In this document: positions 1 to 11,361 of the stretch, piece by piece
Position numbering within the stretch: position 1 is the first letter of the stretch
Layout of the letters: each line of letters begins with the position of its first letter
NCBI GenBank assembly: GCA_001972305.1
Contig: BDDD01001449.1
Span: 327,042-391,041 of the forward strand
Reading direction: 5' to 3'
DNA: 64,000 nucleotides
Source: Cephalotus follicularis
Lineage: Eukaryota; Streptophyta; Magnoliopsida; Oxalidales; Cephalotaceae
Program-made: the position numbers and the translations under genes
The notes under the pieces: generated by a model
What the model was told of the DNA's origin: nothing
Seen by the model: the letters and a program-made list of their open reading frames with translations, nothing else
Database searches by the model: none

Positions 1-108
1 TGTCCCTCTCACCTTTTATTTGGAACTGATATCAGCTGTTTCTGATAGCTTGTCTTCAATTCAGGTTAATGTCAACACATCTTTTGACCTTGTTAAATTT
101 TTATCCAG

Positions 109-1857
109 GGTGTTGCCATAAAGAATTTGGAAACAGGCTCTGATGGACATGTAGCTGCTATTAAACTGGAGGATGGATCCACCATAGAAGCAGACACGGT
201 ATCTTTTTTTGCATCATCCTTGAGGATTATTCTTTAATATCCCTTCATACTGAAGTAGTAGCTTTCCATCTTAGAACATACATAATTACATATCATTTAG
301 TAATGAAACTTGGTAAAGTTGGTTTCACATCCAATGACAAGCTGGGGGAGTTGATAGTTTGAAGAACTTTATTTTTATTTTTTTATGTTTGTTGTGCAGA
401 TAATTATTGGTATTGGAGCTAAACCTGCTGTGGGTCCCTTTGAGAGGGTAGGATTAAACACCACTGTTGGTGGAATACAGGTGAGCAAAATCAACTAACT
501 TGAGATTGCACCCAATGAAGTTTTTTTTTTATGCAACACAATAACTTTAGAAGTGCTGTTACAAATAATGTTTTTCAAGGTCTCAAAAGATTACCCACTG
601 AAAAAAAAAAAAAGGTCTCTGGAAGATTGTTTGAAACAGTACCACAAATCTTCCAGAAAAGTGAAAAAGCTATCAACAGCGATTACTGTAGCTTTTTAAG
701 AAATAATGTTGAATTGGACCTGTGTGCCGTTACCAACGTTAAAGTTCTGATTGCCAAATTTAGTTAATAGATGACCGTTTTTTTATTGTCATTATTTGGA
801 TAAGATATTAACGTACTCAAATGTTTGAATCTAAGGTTGATGGTCAGTTTCGGACAAGTATACCTGGAATTTTTGCAATCGGAGATGTAGCAGCATTCCC
901 ATTGAAGGTATATTCCTCTCAGATCAAGAAGCAATCCTTTCTTTTTTCATAATCTGAAACAGTGTGCCCTAGAATGAACAGATATATGACCGTGTAGCAA
1001 GAGTTGAACATGTAGATCATGCTCGTCGATCAGCACAGCATTGTGTTAAAGCATTACTTGGCGCACAAACTCACACGTATGTAAAAGTCTTTCTCTGATG
1101 TGAGTTTAACTTTGAATACACTAACAGTGCCCCTTCCTGCTGAAAATATGCTTGAATCCAGATATGATTATCTCCCTTATTTTTACTCAAGGGTGTTTGA
1201 GTATGAAGGGAGCCCACGGAAAGTGTGGTGGCAATTTTTTGGTGACAATGGTTAGAATCATTCTATTTGTGGATTTTTGTATCATGTTTGATCATCTATG
1301 CACATGTCTTGTGATGTGTGTGGTACTTACTTTCTCTAATCTTGTTGGGCAGTTGGAGAGGTGATTGAAATTGGAAATTTTGACCCTAAAGTAGCTACCT
1401 TCTGGATAGATTCTGGTAATCTAATCTTTACATAGTTTTGTCCGTCCCTCTCTGTGTGTGCCGATATGTGTCGAGGTGTAAATTGCAGTTTGTTTACGCA
1501 AAGATGATTGATTAATTCATTCTTACTGACCCACAGGTAAATTGAAAGGAGTCCTTGTTGAAAGCGGAAGTCCTGAGGTACTCACCTTCCCAATTTGCAA
1601 CTAAATTTGGCATAAAAGGATGCTATAAGTTCTACTATATGTTGTTTTTCTCTGAAATATATATTTACCTTGCATGAAATGGTACTTCTCTATGTTCTGT
1701 AAGTATAGAATTTGAAGCTTTATCCTAAATGCTATAGGAATTTCAACTTCTTCCCAAACTTGCAAGGAGCCAGCCTTCCATTGATAAGACCAAACTTCAG
1801 AATGCGTCTTCCGTGGAGGAGGCAATAGCTATTGCACAAACATCTCTTCACGAATAA
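109..1857 (+). CDS. MDHAR: Monodehydroascorbate reductase, 3' part (8 exons visible)
   Basis: This FAD enzyme reduces the monodehydroascorbate radical to ascorbate with NAD(P)H in the ascorbate-glutathione cycle. Visible exons are 109-198, 400-480, 836-907, 982-1076, 1162-1250, 1353-1415, 1537-1577 and 1738-1857. All have AG/GT borders and keep one frame, giving 216 codons before the TAA. The encoded segment includes the flavin-binding stretch GIFAIGDVAAFP (exon 836-907), the block RVEHVDHARRSAQH, and the SRVFEYEGSPRKVWWQFFGDN region typical of plant MDHARs. The N-terminal half lies before the window, so this is about half of a protein that is usually near 435 residues. The C-terminus ends in SLHE, without the peroxisomal SKL-like or AKI tripeptide of some paralogues, and no C-terminal membrane anchor is visible. 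A cytosolic isoform is therefore inferred. Family assignment is confident; the isoform is less so. Confidence 0.95.
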
Positions 1858-2706
1858 GGCAGCAGTTTAGTTGATAACAACGCGAGAGTCTCTTGGAGTC
1901 ACTACCCAATCTTCCTGATATCACACTTAAGTACTATCCATGCCCAGTGATTATTCCTAGTTAATAAGATAGAGCTGGCATATTGTCACTGCCTTCTTAA
2001 ACTGGCTGTGCCACCAGTGCACTTCGCGGAAGGCTGTTTTGTTTTAGCAAAATGCAATTGGAATTCTTAAAGAACAACCAGTGCAACTTGGTGGGGGATG
2101 TCTTGCTGCCCTAAATCTTTATGTACCTTTACCCTCAGTACGCATGCATAAACTCTTATCTTTAACTTTTTTCCCCACTGTTTTTCCAAGTAAAAGGTTC
2201 ACTTTATTTGTGTGTGCGTTATGTTACGTACATTATTCATTTTCCTTTTTTACTTCAGCAAGCCAATTATTATCGTAGTCGCACTCACATTATCAATTAA
2301 TTCCTAAAGAGAGTGAAAAAAGTGAGACTTGAGAGCCATTACTTCATGGACATGTATCCGCTTTAGGGCACAGTAACAATTAATTTCAGTGTTTCCTCAT
2401 TCGTAACACATAATCAGTGAATACTACATCTATAACCAGTAGGTGACAATAATAGTAAGAAAAAAAATATAGTAGTATCGTGAAACAGACCATCTCACCC
2501 AAAATTGCACAAAAACCCAAATGACGACCATTGATTTGTCCACTCACAGCTTTTATGTGTTTCAAAAAGTCTAATCTCTCCATAATAGGACTAAATTGTG
2601 TGTAATCAAATACACTAACATGGGACGATCTTGGGTAACAATGGACATTCTTCTCAGGTCATTTACCATATAGGGTATGACCGTATGACCTCTTAATAAG
2701 AGGAGA
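1858..2706. other. 3' UTR of MDHAR and AT-rich spacer
   Basis: This stretch follows the MDHAR stop codon. The first few hundred bases are probably 3' UTR. I see no coding exon, RNA gene or clear repeat in the remainder. Confidence 0.5.
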
Positions 2707-3744
2707 TGAACCTAACATCACCAAATGAGATGTTATCTATTGATCAAAATTAAAACTCAAATAAACAAAATACTAGTATTAATTATTGAAAAATTGTTGA
2801 ATCTTAATAATCAAAATCAAAATAAAATCCAGATAGTCACAACAATTCTAAACTAAAGTTTAAAACATATTAAAAGGTTTACCTAAAATTAAATTTAAAT
2901 ATGTATCTTAATAATAAATACTACTCTCTAAGCCATTACGATGAAAATTCTCAGTCACATACCCCAACGTTCCCTTGATCACATGCCCCAAAGAAAGAAA
3001 ATAGCTGAACAAACATCAATACGGATATAGAATAGAACAAAACAACTGATGAAGTGACACTTCAAACAACTGGAATTTTTCATACAAAATAATATCGAAA
3101 TATTAAAAGACTCAATTTTAATAAATCAAGAGTCAAAATAGTCATTTATCAAATAACAAAACACAAATTTACTAAAATCAGAATCAAAACGGATATTGAA
3201 AACATACAAAATACTGAGATCAAAACTGATATCAAATAAGTCACACAAGCCTAGATCACACAATTATCAAATGAGCATATACATGGGATTGCTCAAATCC
3301 ACATGTATAACAACGAAATGGGGAGTGAGGCACTCACACAATCATCCGTTACAAATCAAATCATACAAAAACATACCATATGGTCAATTCATACGCCTCC
3401 TATCAAGAGGTATACCAAAATCGTATTCAGGTGATAACAAAAAAGCCATTCCTTTCTAATGGGAGTGCATACGGGCTCCTCTACCATAAGAGACTTCAAA
3501 AAGGAGACGTCGTGAACTGATCACACAGCCACGGAAGCTGTCATGACTCATTGCCTAGAGCGCATGCCTATGGTACCTCCATAAGTGGTTATAGTTCAAT
3601 AATATTTTACAAATCATTTAATTGAATTAAATTGATATTTTCTAAAAGATAAGTATTTAATACGAAAATTTGAGAATGTAACATTCACGAATAACCTAGG
3701 TTAAACAATATTTCTCAAATATCTCATAGTAGTCAAATCCCCAA

Positions 3745-4425
3745 AAAAAGGGAACAGATTACCCCGTTTGTTTGCACTTATTGAAGTGATTATTACTGCT
3801 TATGTTGGATGGATAAGTAAAAGATCCAATAAGTGTATTTGTTTGAGTTTTAAAATAAGCACTGAATATCACTTATTACTTCTTATCCAAAAAAAAAACA
3901 TTATTTACATCACTTATTAGATAATAGGAAGTGTTGATTGACTATTTGGACAAAAGTATCTTCATAATAACCAACATTTATAGTTTACTATAATTTTTAT
4001 AAAATAATATATTCTTTAATATATAGTTGAGAATGTCAAAATGTGAAATTATACATATTCAAATCTTTTAATCAGTACAGTTATCAAACAATTTTATCCA
4101 TTAAGTATTCAGCATTCAGTTACCACTTCTTAACTATTCAGCATCAACCAGATGTTCATTCAGCATTCAGTGCTTAACACTAAGGGGTCGCTTGTTACGA
4201 GGGTATCTCAGATAGTCCCCAACTTGGGGGCTATCTGAGATACCCTTCTAAATTGAATTTTTTTTTTAAATTTTTGTATGAATGCTTTGGATGATATAAT
4301 ACCATAGTAAACATTTAGATAGACAAATAATTTTATAAATTGACATGCTAAATAGATTTATATTTGCACATACCCTTTTGTAATATAACAGTGTACCAAG
4401 CGACCCCTTAATGTAAACAATCAAA
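3745..4425. mobile_element. Insertion in left arm of the inverted repeat, class unresolved
   Basis: The two arms of the surrounding inverted repeat align up to the sequence near 3740 and resume near 4415, so about 0.65 kb was added to the left arm only. The segment begins near CCCCGTTTGTTTGCACTT, which resembles hAT-type MITE ends. It contains CAGCATTCAG-type repeats at about 4105-4170 and a second, smaller element at 4193-4408. Exact ends and target duplication were not resolved. Confidence 0.45.
4193..4408. mobile_element. Small MITE with TIR AGGGGTCGCTTG, TA target
   Basis: A 216-bp element with ends AGGGGTCGCTTGTTAC and GTACCAAGCGACCCCT (one mismatch as inverted repeats), flanked by TA on both sides. 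That fits a Tc1/mariner-like MITE, although an inverted repeat running through TAA/TTA would also suit a PIF-type reading. Just inside the left end is a strong hairpin at 4203-4245, in which GGTATCTCAGATAG pairs with CTATCTGAGATACC. It encodes nothing. Confidence 0.55.
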
Positions 4426-4603
4426 CGTCAAAAGGAATATCTCAAATTTCTCCAAAGCCAAATCGAATATTTAATTCGTAACTCGCATATAGTATTCACA
4501 TACCAAAATCGGATTAGTTTCAAAATCATTACGAAGAAAGATAATCAAGGAACGAAACATTCGTACTTTAAACACTACAAATAGGTAACTACAAATATAA
4601 TTT

Positions 4604-4794
4604 GGGACAATTACAAATACCTCATTGAGATATTACTTTACAATTTTTTCCTCCCTCTATGTTAAGATACTACAAAAACCTCCCTGATATATTAATCCAT
4701 CTAACAAAAACCTCCCTGAGGTATTAATCCATCCAACAAAAACCTGTATGAGGTATTAAGATACCTAAAATACCCATTACTTTACAACAACAAC

Positions 4795-4832
<38 letters not shown>

Positions 4833-5585
4833 GAACCATTATTTATGTCGTGTGAATCATTTTTATGTCTTATTTTATAATTTTTTCACTTGTTCATAAA
4901 TTTTGTATTTATGTTTGAAAACACTTTTTAATTTTTTCTGATTTTCTTAGATAACTAAATAAATATTTATGCAAATGTCATCTACTGTCACAGATCTAGT
5001 TATAGAGTTTGAGAAAATTTATTAGTAGAAAATTTATTAAATATAGTTAATTTAATTTTTTTTTTAAATACACCAAAAGATTTAACATAAATCTATTAAT
5101 TTTGTGTGATTTTCAAATCTGACTCTTATTGTGCGAATATTCAATCAAGGGATTCAAATTATTCTAATCAAGTAAATAAAAGAGATTTTATGTCATCACC
5201 ACAGTTAGATTTATCATCCTCATAATCTATTCAACTTCATTATCTCATAAAAATGTATTCTCATGACCCGTTATCCACTTATATTTGATTATTCACTGTT
5301 TCTCAATAATTTTTAATAATTACAAAGGTCATCACTGGTAGGTGGTTGACTTTAAAGTTGGTTTCTTTCTTGATTTAAAAAAAAAGGACTATAATTTTTA
5401 GGTTTGTTTTATATTATTATTATTATTATTATTATCTTAAAATAGGAGGAAAAAATTGTAAAATAATACATTGGGAGGTTTTTGTTAGATTGATTAATAC
5501 CTTAAGGAGGTTTTTGTAGTATCTTAAAATAGAGGGAAGAAAAAGTTATAAAATAATACCTCAACGAGGTATTTGTAATTGACCC
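4604..5585. mobile_element. Mutator-type MITE with perfect 9-bp TSD
   Basis: A 982-bp non-coding element with terminal inverted repeats GGGACAATTACAAATACCTC (left) and a matching right end reading GAGGTATTTGTAATTGACCC (one mismatch). It is flanked by the exact 9-bp direct repeat ATATAATTT at 4595-4603 and 5586-5594. Nine-bp target duplications are the hallmark of Mutator-like elements. Subterminal modules of the type CCTCCCTGAGGTATTAATCC are repeated several times near each end in opposite orientation. It contains AAT/ATT microsatellites near 4790-4830 and 5414-5436. It lies inside the left arm of the large inverted repeat and is younger than it. A relative sits at 41558-42356. Confidence 0.85.
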
Positions 5586-7594
5586 ATATAATTTCTAACG
5601 CCACAAAAGCCTGAGGTTTATATGAGGTTTATAGCCCGACCCCACCAGTAAATTGGTGCCTTATTTGTTTTTAGTGCACACAGTGTCATAATTAAGTAAT
5701 TTGTATTACCAATAGCTTTGTCTCTTGTGCCTTATGTCCCATAGATCTCTCTTATATGCATAGTATTAACATTTTAACTTAGTTATAAGCCCCAAAAATC
5801 GTATTATATTTCATGTGTGATTTTGAGTTACTAGAGATTATATTTATGGGTATTTATTTGCGATGTTTAATGTACGGATATTTTGTTCCTTGATTGCCTT
5901 CATTTATAATGATTTTGAAAGTAATCCAATTTTGGTATATGTGAATACTATATTCAAATTGCGAATTAAATACTCGATTTGGCTTGGAGAAAATTTGAAA
6001 TATTCTTTTGACGTTTGATATTTGATTTAATCCGTTTGTTTTGGGATTTGACTAATATGAGATATTTGTAAAATATTGTTTAACCCAGGATTATTCGTGA
6101 TTGTTACATTCTCGAATTTTCGTATTAAATACTTATCTTTTGGAAAATGTCAGTTTATATCAGTTAAATGATTTATAAAATATTACTGAGCTATAACCTC
6201 TTATGGGGGTACCATAGGTATGCGCTCTAGGCAAGTAGGCATGACATCTTCCGTGACTGTGTGATCAGTCCACGATGTCTCCTTTTTGAAGCCTCCTATG
6301 GTAGAGGAGCACGCATGCACTCCTATTGCAGAGGAGTATGCCTTTTTGTTATTGCTTGAGTGTGATTTTTGTATAACTTTTGATAGAAGGTGTATGGGTC
6401 AACCCTAGGGTATGTTTTTATATGATTTGATTTGTAACGGATGATTGTGTGAGTGACTCACACCCAATTTTGTTGTTATACATGTGGATCCAAACAATCC
6501 TATGTATGTGCTCATTTGATAATTGTGTGAACTAACCTTGTGTGGTTATTTGATATCAGTTTTGAGCTTAGTATTTAGTATGTTTTGGATCTCTGTTTTT
6601 ATTCTGATTTTAGTAAAAAAAAAATCATTATTTGATAAATGATTATTTTGACTCTTGATTTATTAAAATTGAGTCTTTTAATATTTCGATATTATTTTGC
6701 ATGAAAAATTCCGGTTGTTTAAAGTGTCATTTCATCAAATGTTTTTGTTTTGTTTTATAACCGCACTGAGGTTTGTTTAGCCATTTTCTTTCCTTGCGAC
6801 ATGTGATCAAGGAAACGTTGGAGATGTGTGACTGAGGGTTTCCACCGTGATGGTTTGGAGAATAGTATTTATTACTGGGACGCATATTTGAATTTAATTT
6901 CAATTATATATTTAGTATCTTTTGAACTTTAGTTTAGAGCTGTTGTGATTATCTTAATTATATTTTGAATTTAATTATTGAGATTTGTTAATTTTTCAAT
7001 AATTAATAATAGTATTTTATTTGTTTAAGTTTTAGTTTCGACCCCAAGAGAGATCTCATTTGAGGAGGTTACAATGAAACAGTGAATCCTAAGTTAAAAA
7101 GACTTTTTCAGCTCTTAAATTACAACAAATCACAACCAAAATGTCTGACATATTAAAAAACTAAAGTAATATGACATTGAACTCGTAAGTAGTTGATCAT
7201 TTGACCTTGACTTCCGTGGCGATGACTTTTATTGGTTCTCAATTGAAGAAGTCATTTCCTGATTTCTTCCCATTGTTTTTTTTTTTAATTTTTTTGACTT
7301 GTTTTGGCACTACAAAGCAAACCCACGATGTCAAATTGATCTTACTACAATACCCCATTTCAAATAATTTAAGCCCGGTCTCTCAATAATCAATATTCTA
7401 CTTCATTTGTTTATAGTTTTAAGTTATTGACTAAGTAACGTCACAGTTATACTTATTATTGTTTCCTCTTTCTAGCTTCATTTGCTTCTTGTGCGTATTA
7501 TATCTCTTCCTCTCTTATCTCTTATTGCTTTTGGTATATTCTTTTGATAAGGCTACGTAAGTTCAGTTAACAGTTTCATCTGAGCCAATTAAAA

Positions 7595-8817
7595 ATGAAG
7601 GTGAAGTCTCCTTTTAATTTTTTTTTAATGTTTTGGTTAATCTTATTTTATTTATTGGCTATGTGGATGTTTTGAATTTAACTGAATAAAGCATGCAAAA
7701 TCCAAGATGGGTTTCTCTCTTATTCAGTTCAGCATTCAGATTGTCTTTTAGAATTTGTTTTGATACTCTTTTATTTTTTATTTTTATTAATATTGGCTGT
7801 TGCTTCATAACTTAGTAGTATCCAATCTCTAGAAAATTTTCATTTTTAGTCTCAACTTTCTTGCTTTTGCATATTGATTTTTCATCATATATTGATCCTT
7901 TTAAGTTACCTTTTCAATTACATGCAGATCTCGCTTTTGGTATCAACTTTAGAGAGTGCTTTTGTGTGTGGGATTTTGAGAATATATTGTTTCTTTCAAG
8001 TTGCCTTTTGAAATTACATTCTTCTATTCATCTTTATAACTGTATAAACTATAAAGTATCTGTACTCTTTAATGAACTTGGTGGCTTTTTTCCTCTTAAA
8101 ACAAACAAATTTAGAAGGGCTCTAGTTATGGAGAATACGGTAGGGCTCTAGTTATGGAGAATACGGTATTCATTGACATATGATTCGTTGTATTTGTTGC
8201 AGAAAGTTGTATTGAAATTGGAGTTGCAAGATGACAAAGCAAAACAGAAAGCTTTGAAATCAGTTTCCAGCCTTCAAGGTACTATTTTTTAGGCTTGAAT
8301 GATGATTTGTTTGGTTGATCATAAACCCAGAAAAGAACAGAATTTGGAACTCCATATGGGTTTTTAAATTTTGTTCTATTTTCCACAAAAAATGAATAGT
8401 TATAATTTTCAAGGACATTAAAGTCAAGCAGGGTTTTCTTTCTTTCTAATTTAATATCAGGTTCGTAGTGTACTTAGTGTGGGGTTTTTCTTTTAACTGT
8501 ATTGCTTGGTTCTATTTTTTGAAGGGATTGATTCAATTGCTATAGACATGAAAGAGAAGAAATTAACAGTGATAGGCGATGCTGACCCAGTTAATATTGT
8601 TGAGAAATTAAGAAAACAATGGCAGACAGAAATTTTGACAGTGGGACCAGCAAAAGAAGAGAAAAAGGAAGAGAGCAAGAAAGAGGAAGGCAAAAAGAAG
8701 GATCCAAATGAACAGATATCTGAGCTTGCTAATGCCTACAAAGCTTACAATCCCTACATGGCAACTTATTACAATGTGGTGAGTGAAGAGAACCCAAATA
8801 CATGTGTTATATGTTAA
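7595..8817 (+). CDS. Heavy-metal-associated isoprenylated plant protein (HIPP-like), degenerate HMA
   Basis: Three coding exons: 7595-7600 (only ATG AAG), 8203-8278 and 8525-8817, giving 124 residues. The N-terminus folds as one HMA domain ([18 protein letters not shown], then [19 protein letters not shown] and [12 protein letters not shown]). A Lys/Glu-rich linker and the C-terminal box CVIC follow; CVIC is a CaaX signal for isoprenylation. The metal-binding M-x-C-x-x-C loop of classical HMA domains is replaced by Gln-Asp-Asp-Lys, so copper or zinc binding by that loop is unlikely. Such variants are a known branch of the HIPP family. Membrane attachment through the lipid is inferred. The start was chosen because MKKVVLKL is the usual beginning of this branch and needs the tiny first coding exon. 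The 5' UTR upstream of 7595 was not resolved. Confidence 0.85.
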
Positions 8818-11361
8818 AAAGAATTTGAGAAATTAGGACACACAATTGGAGATTAGAAACTGTTTGATGCATTGGTAATGGAATTTTAATGTTCTTGAGA
8901 TTCATTAGAGGCCAACACAGAATTAGATGCTTCTGTGTAGTAGATATTAGGGGCTGATTGATAGTGTGGATTCATGAACAGTTTGGTACTGGTATTCAAC
9001 ATGTATATGTAGCCCTTTTATTTGAATTTTTTTATTACCTGCTGATGCCTATGTGTGTTTTTTTTTTTATCAGGGCAACATAATATGCAGATGATAAGTT
9101 GTCATATGAGTTAATAAAATTATCTTTTGATTTTTGATGTGAGTTTTTTGAATAAGATCATGATGCAGGGTAGGACATTCAATATGACTAATTAATAAAT
9201 GTTTATTTTCAGAGATCAACTACCCCAACTAATATTTTCTTTACAATTATACATTTAAAAACTTTAAAAATTTCAAAGTAGTGGTGTAGTAACTGCGGTA
9301 GTATCCAGTTGATGTTTTGGAACAACATTGATTTTTAATTTTCAAAAGCTAAAATATGACACGTCAATTAAAAATTGCAATGGCATTGCAATGTAGTTAT
9401 AGTTATCCACATTACTCTTTTCGAAACTTTAAAGTTTATTTCTATGTGCTTGAAATTTATGGCCTCAAGATGACAATGACTCCGCAAGGGACACCAAACC
9501 ATTAAAAAACACAATACCACTAAGAACTCATTAGCAAGATACCCCACAAGAAGTCCCTAGAACAAATGAGTCCAGTCCTCTAAGACTACATGCACAAGAC
9601 AAACTGATTGGGTCGTTACTCATTACATTGATCCATCACCGACAAGCCACCAGGGAATAAACCCCCTTGTTTTTGTCATGGACTCCTCTCATATAAAAAA
9701 GTGATAAGCATGAACTTTTCTTGCTGAATGGTAACCACTAAAAATACCAATTGACAGATCCATAACAGAAAAAGAAAGCAGCAAACATATTGCAAAGTAG
9801 CAAATTAGCCATCAAGACCTTATTATCACAAATTTAAAGGTGGAAAATCAGTGAGTTGTGAAGATGGCTTAACTTTCTCCCTTTGGCTTTAAATTGTTCT
9901 AATAATAAAATCTTTAAGAGACAAACCACCTTGTCTAGTTAATCTCTCAACAACCCATCAAAAATTTAGATGAAAGGCAAAGCAAAATGCAACTGTAATT
10001 CCGTATAGTTCGTTCAATTGAGAAGAGCATTATTTCAGTGTTTAATGTTTATTTTGATACGTAATTTTACTAATATTTATTTTTCAATAAAATGAATTTA
10101 ATTTTTTCGTTGTCAAAAAATTGTTTTTTCGTTGTACGAGATTTGCCCAATTCGTAACTAGACAAGCCAAATGAAGCTTCACATCATCATCATCTAGGAA
10201 ACATTTATTACTGTTACATACTTAACTGCTGCCTTCATTATTTGGGATAAAAAAATAGGCCTACATGCATTGTCTATGTCTATGTCACGGTCTCATCATT
10301 TCATTTTTTTTTTTTTTACTGTCATGATTTGTCTACATCCTTATGTATGGTGCCTTCTACATTGAATAGTATCATCTGTCTTTTTCACCAAAATTTAACT
10401 AAACTATATATGGTTGGTTAAAAGTATCACCCAATTCCAATTCCAATTCCCACATCATATATATTCTTACCCTTTGATGGCTTATTAGAGAATAATGACA
10501 ATGACTGGCAAAAATACAAATAAATTTACAATATTTCATGACCCCCAAAAGAACCAGATGTCATGTTAATCCATCCACTAGCTACCTACTTGATTAAAAC
10601 ATATAAAAAATTCAGTTTTATTACACTATAATGTATTTTGATTTGACATTATTTAACGAGTAAACGATAACATCCATAGATTTGTAATCCAAGTCTAGTA
10701 ATCTCTCAAACGCAGTTAACAATACAGCAAGCGTGAAGAATTATATAAGAAACTTTGATTAAACTAGTTAATGAACAACCATGTTATCAAAGGTCATCCC
10801 AATTCTAAAATGTAAAATATGAGAATTGACTGACGACACAAAAACTACACCTTTTGTGTCATGCTCATGTTTTTTGCGTGACTTCAAGTACCCAACTTTG
10901 GAAAATAGCGTTCCAAGCTTCCTTTTCAATAAAAGAATATTTTACCCATCATTTATAGTAATAAAATCAGTACCTGTCATTTTTTTCATATGCAATAAGA
11001 GAATTGTTGATGCACCTTTTTTTATTAATATGTATCAAGACACCCTAAATTAAATGGATAAAGTTGTTAGGATTCCTCTATACTCCAAAATCCCAATTTA
11101 CGTAGTTATTTATTGAGTGAATTGAAGAAATGTAGGGGCGCAAAGTAGGTAATACATAAAAACAATGACATATAATTGATACAGAATAATCCCACCTAAT
11201 TGATAGGTTATATAGCATATATGGGTTATTGGTTTCCAGGGAAGACTGCATCAACTTAATTTGAATTCATTTTTTGTTTACATAAAATTAATTAACACAG
11301 GGACTCAAGTACCTAGCCTATAACAAAGAGAGAGGAAGTTGGTCTAAAGGGATTGTTCCCT
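8818..11361. other. Intergenic, 3' flanks of convergent HIPP and ACS genes
   Basis: The first 300 bases are probably the HIPP 3' UTR. The last 100 or so may be the ACC synthase 3' UTR on the opposite strand. Between them is AT-rich DNA in which I see no exon with family resemblance, no tRNA-like fold and no clear repeat. Short open frames here (for example about 10826-11053) look random. Confidence 0.5.

Larger units (their letters stand above)
2707..7073. repeat. Large inverted repeat (fold-back region) with nested insertions
   Basis: The outer left arm from about 2707 is the reverse complement of the right arm ending at about 7073, with moderate divergence. Matching blocks include the outer motif CAAATGAGAT, the segment around 2990-3170 against about 6600-6800, 3480-3730 against about 6040-6310, and 4425-4600 against about 5860-6010. 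The fold centre is near 5600-5830. The left arm is longer because it received at least two later insertions (about 3745-4425 and 4604-5585). The right outer end reads TGTAACCTCC on the minus strand, an LTR-like start, but no target-site duplication is visible around the whole structure. It may be two LTR copies in opposite orientation or the long termini of a DNA element. No protein-coding remnant was recognised inside. Confidence 0.7.

Noticed and set aside
10826-11053. 75-codon plus-strand open frame
   Set aside because: No domain and no promoter or splice context; ordinary chance frame in intergenic DNA.
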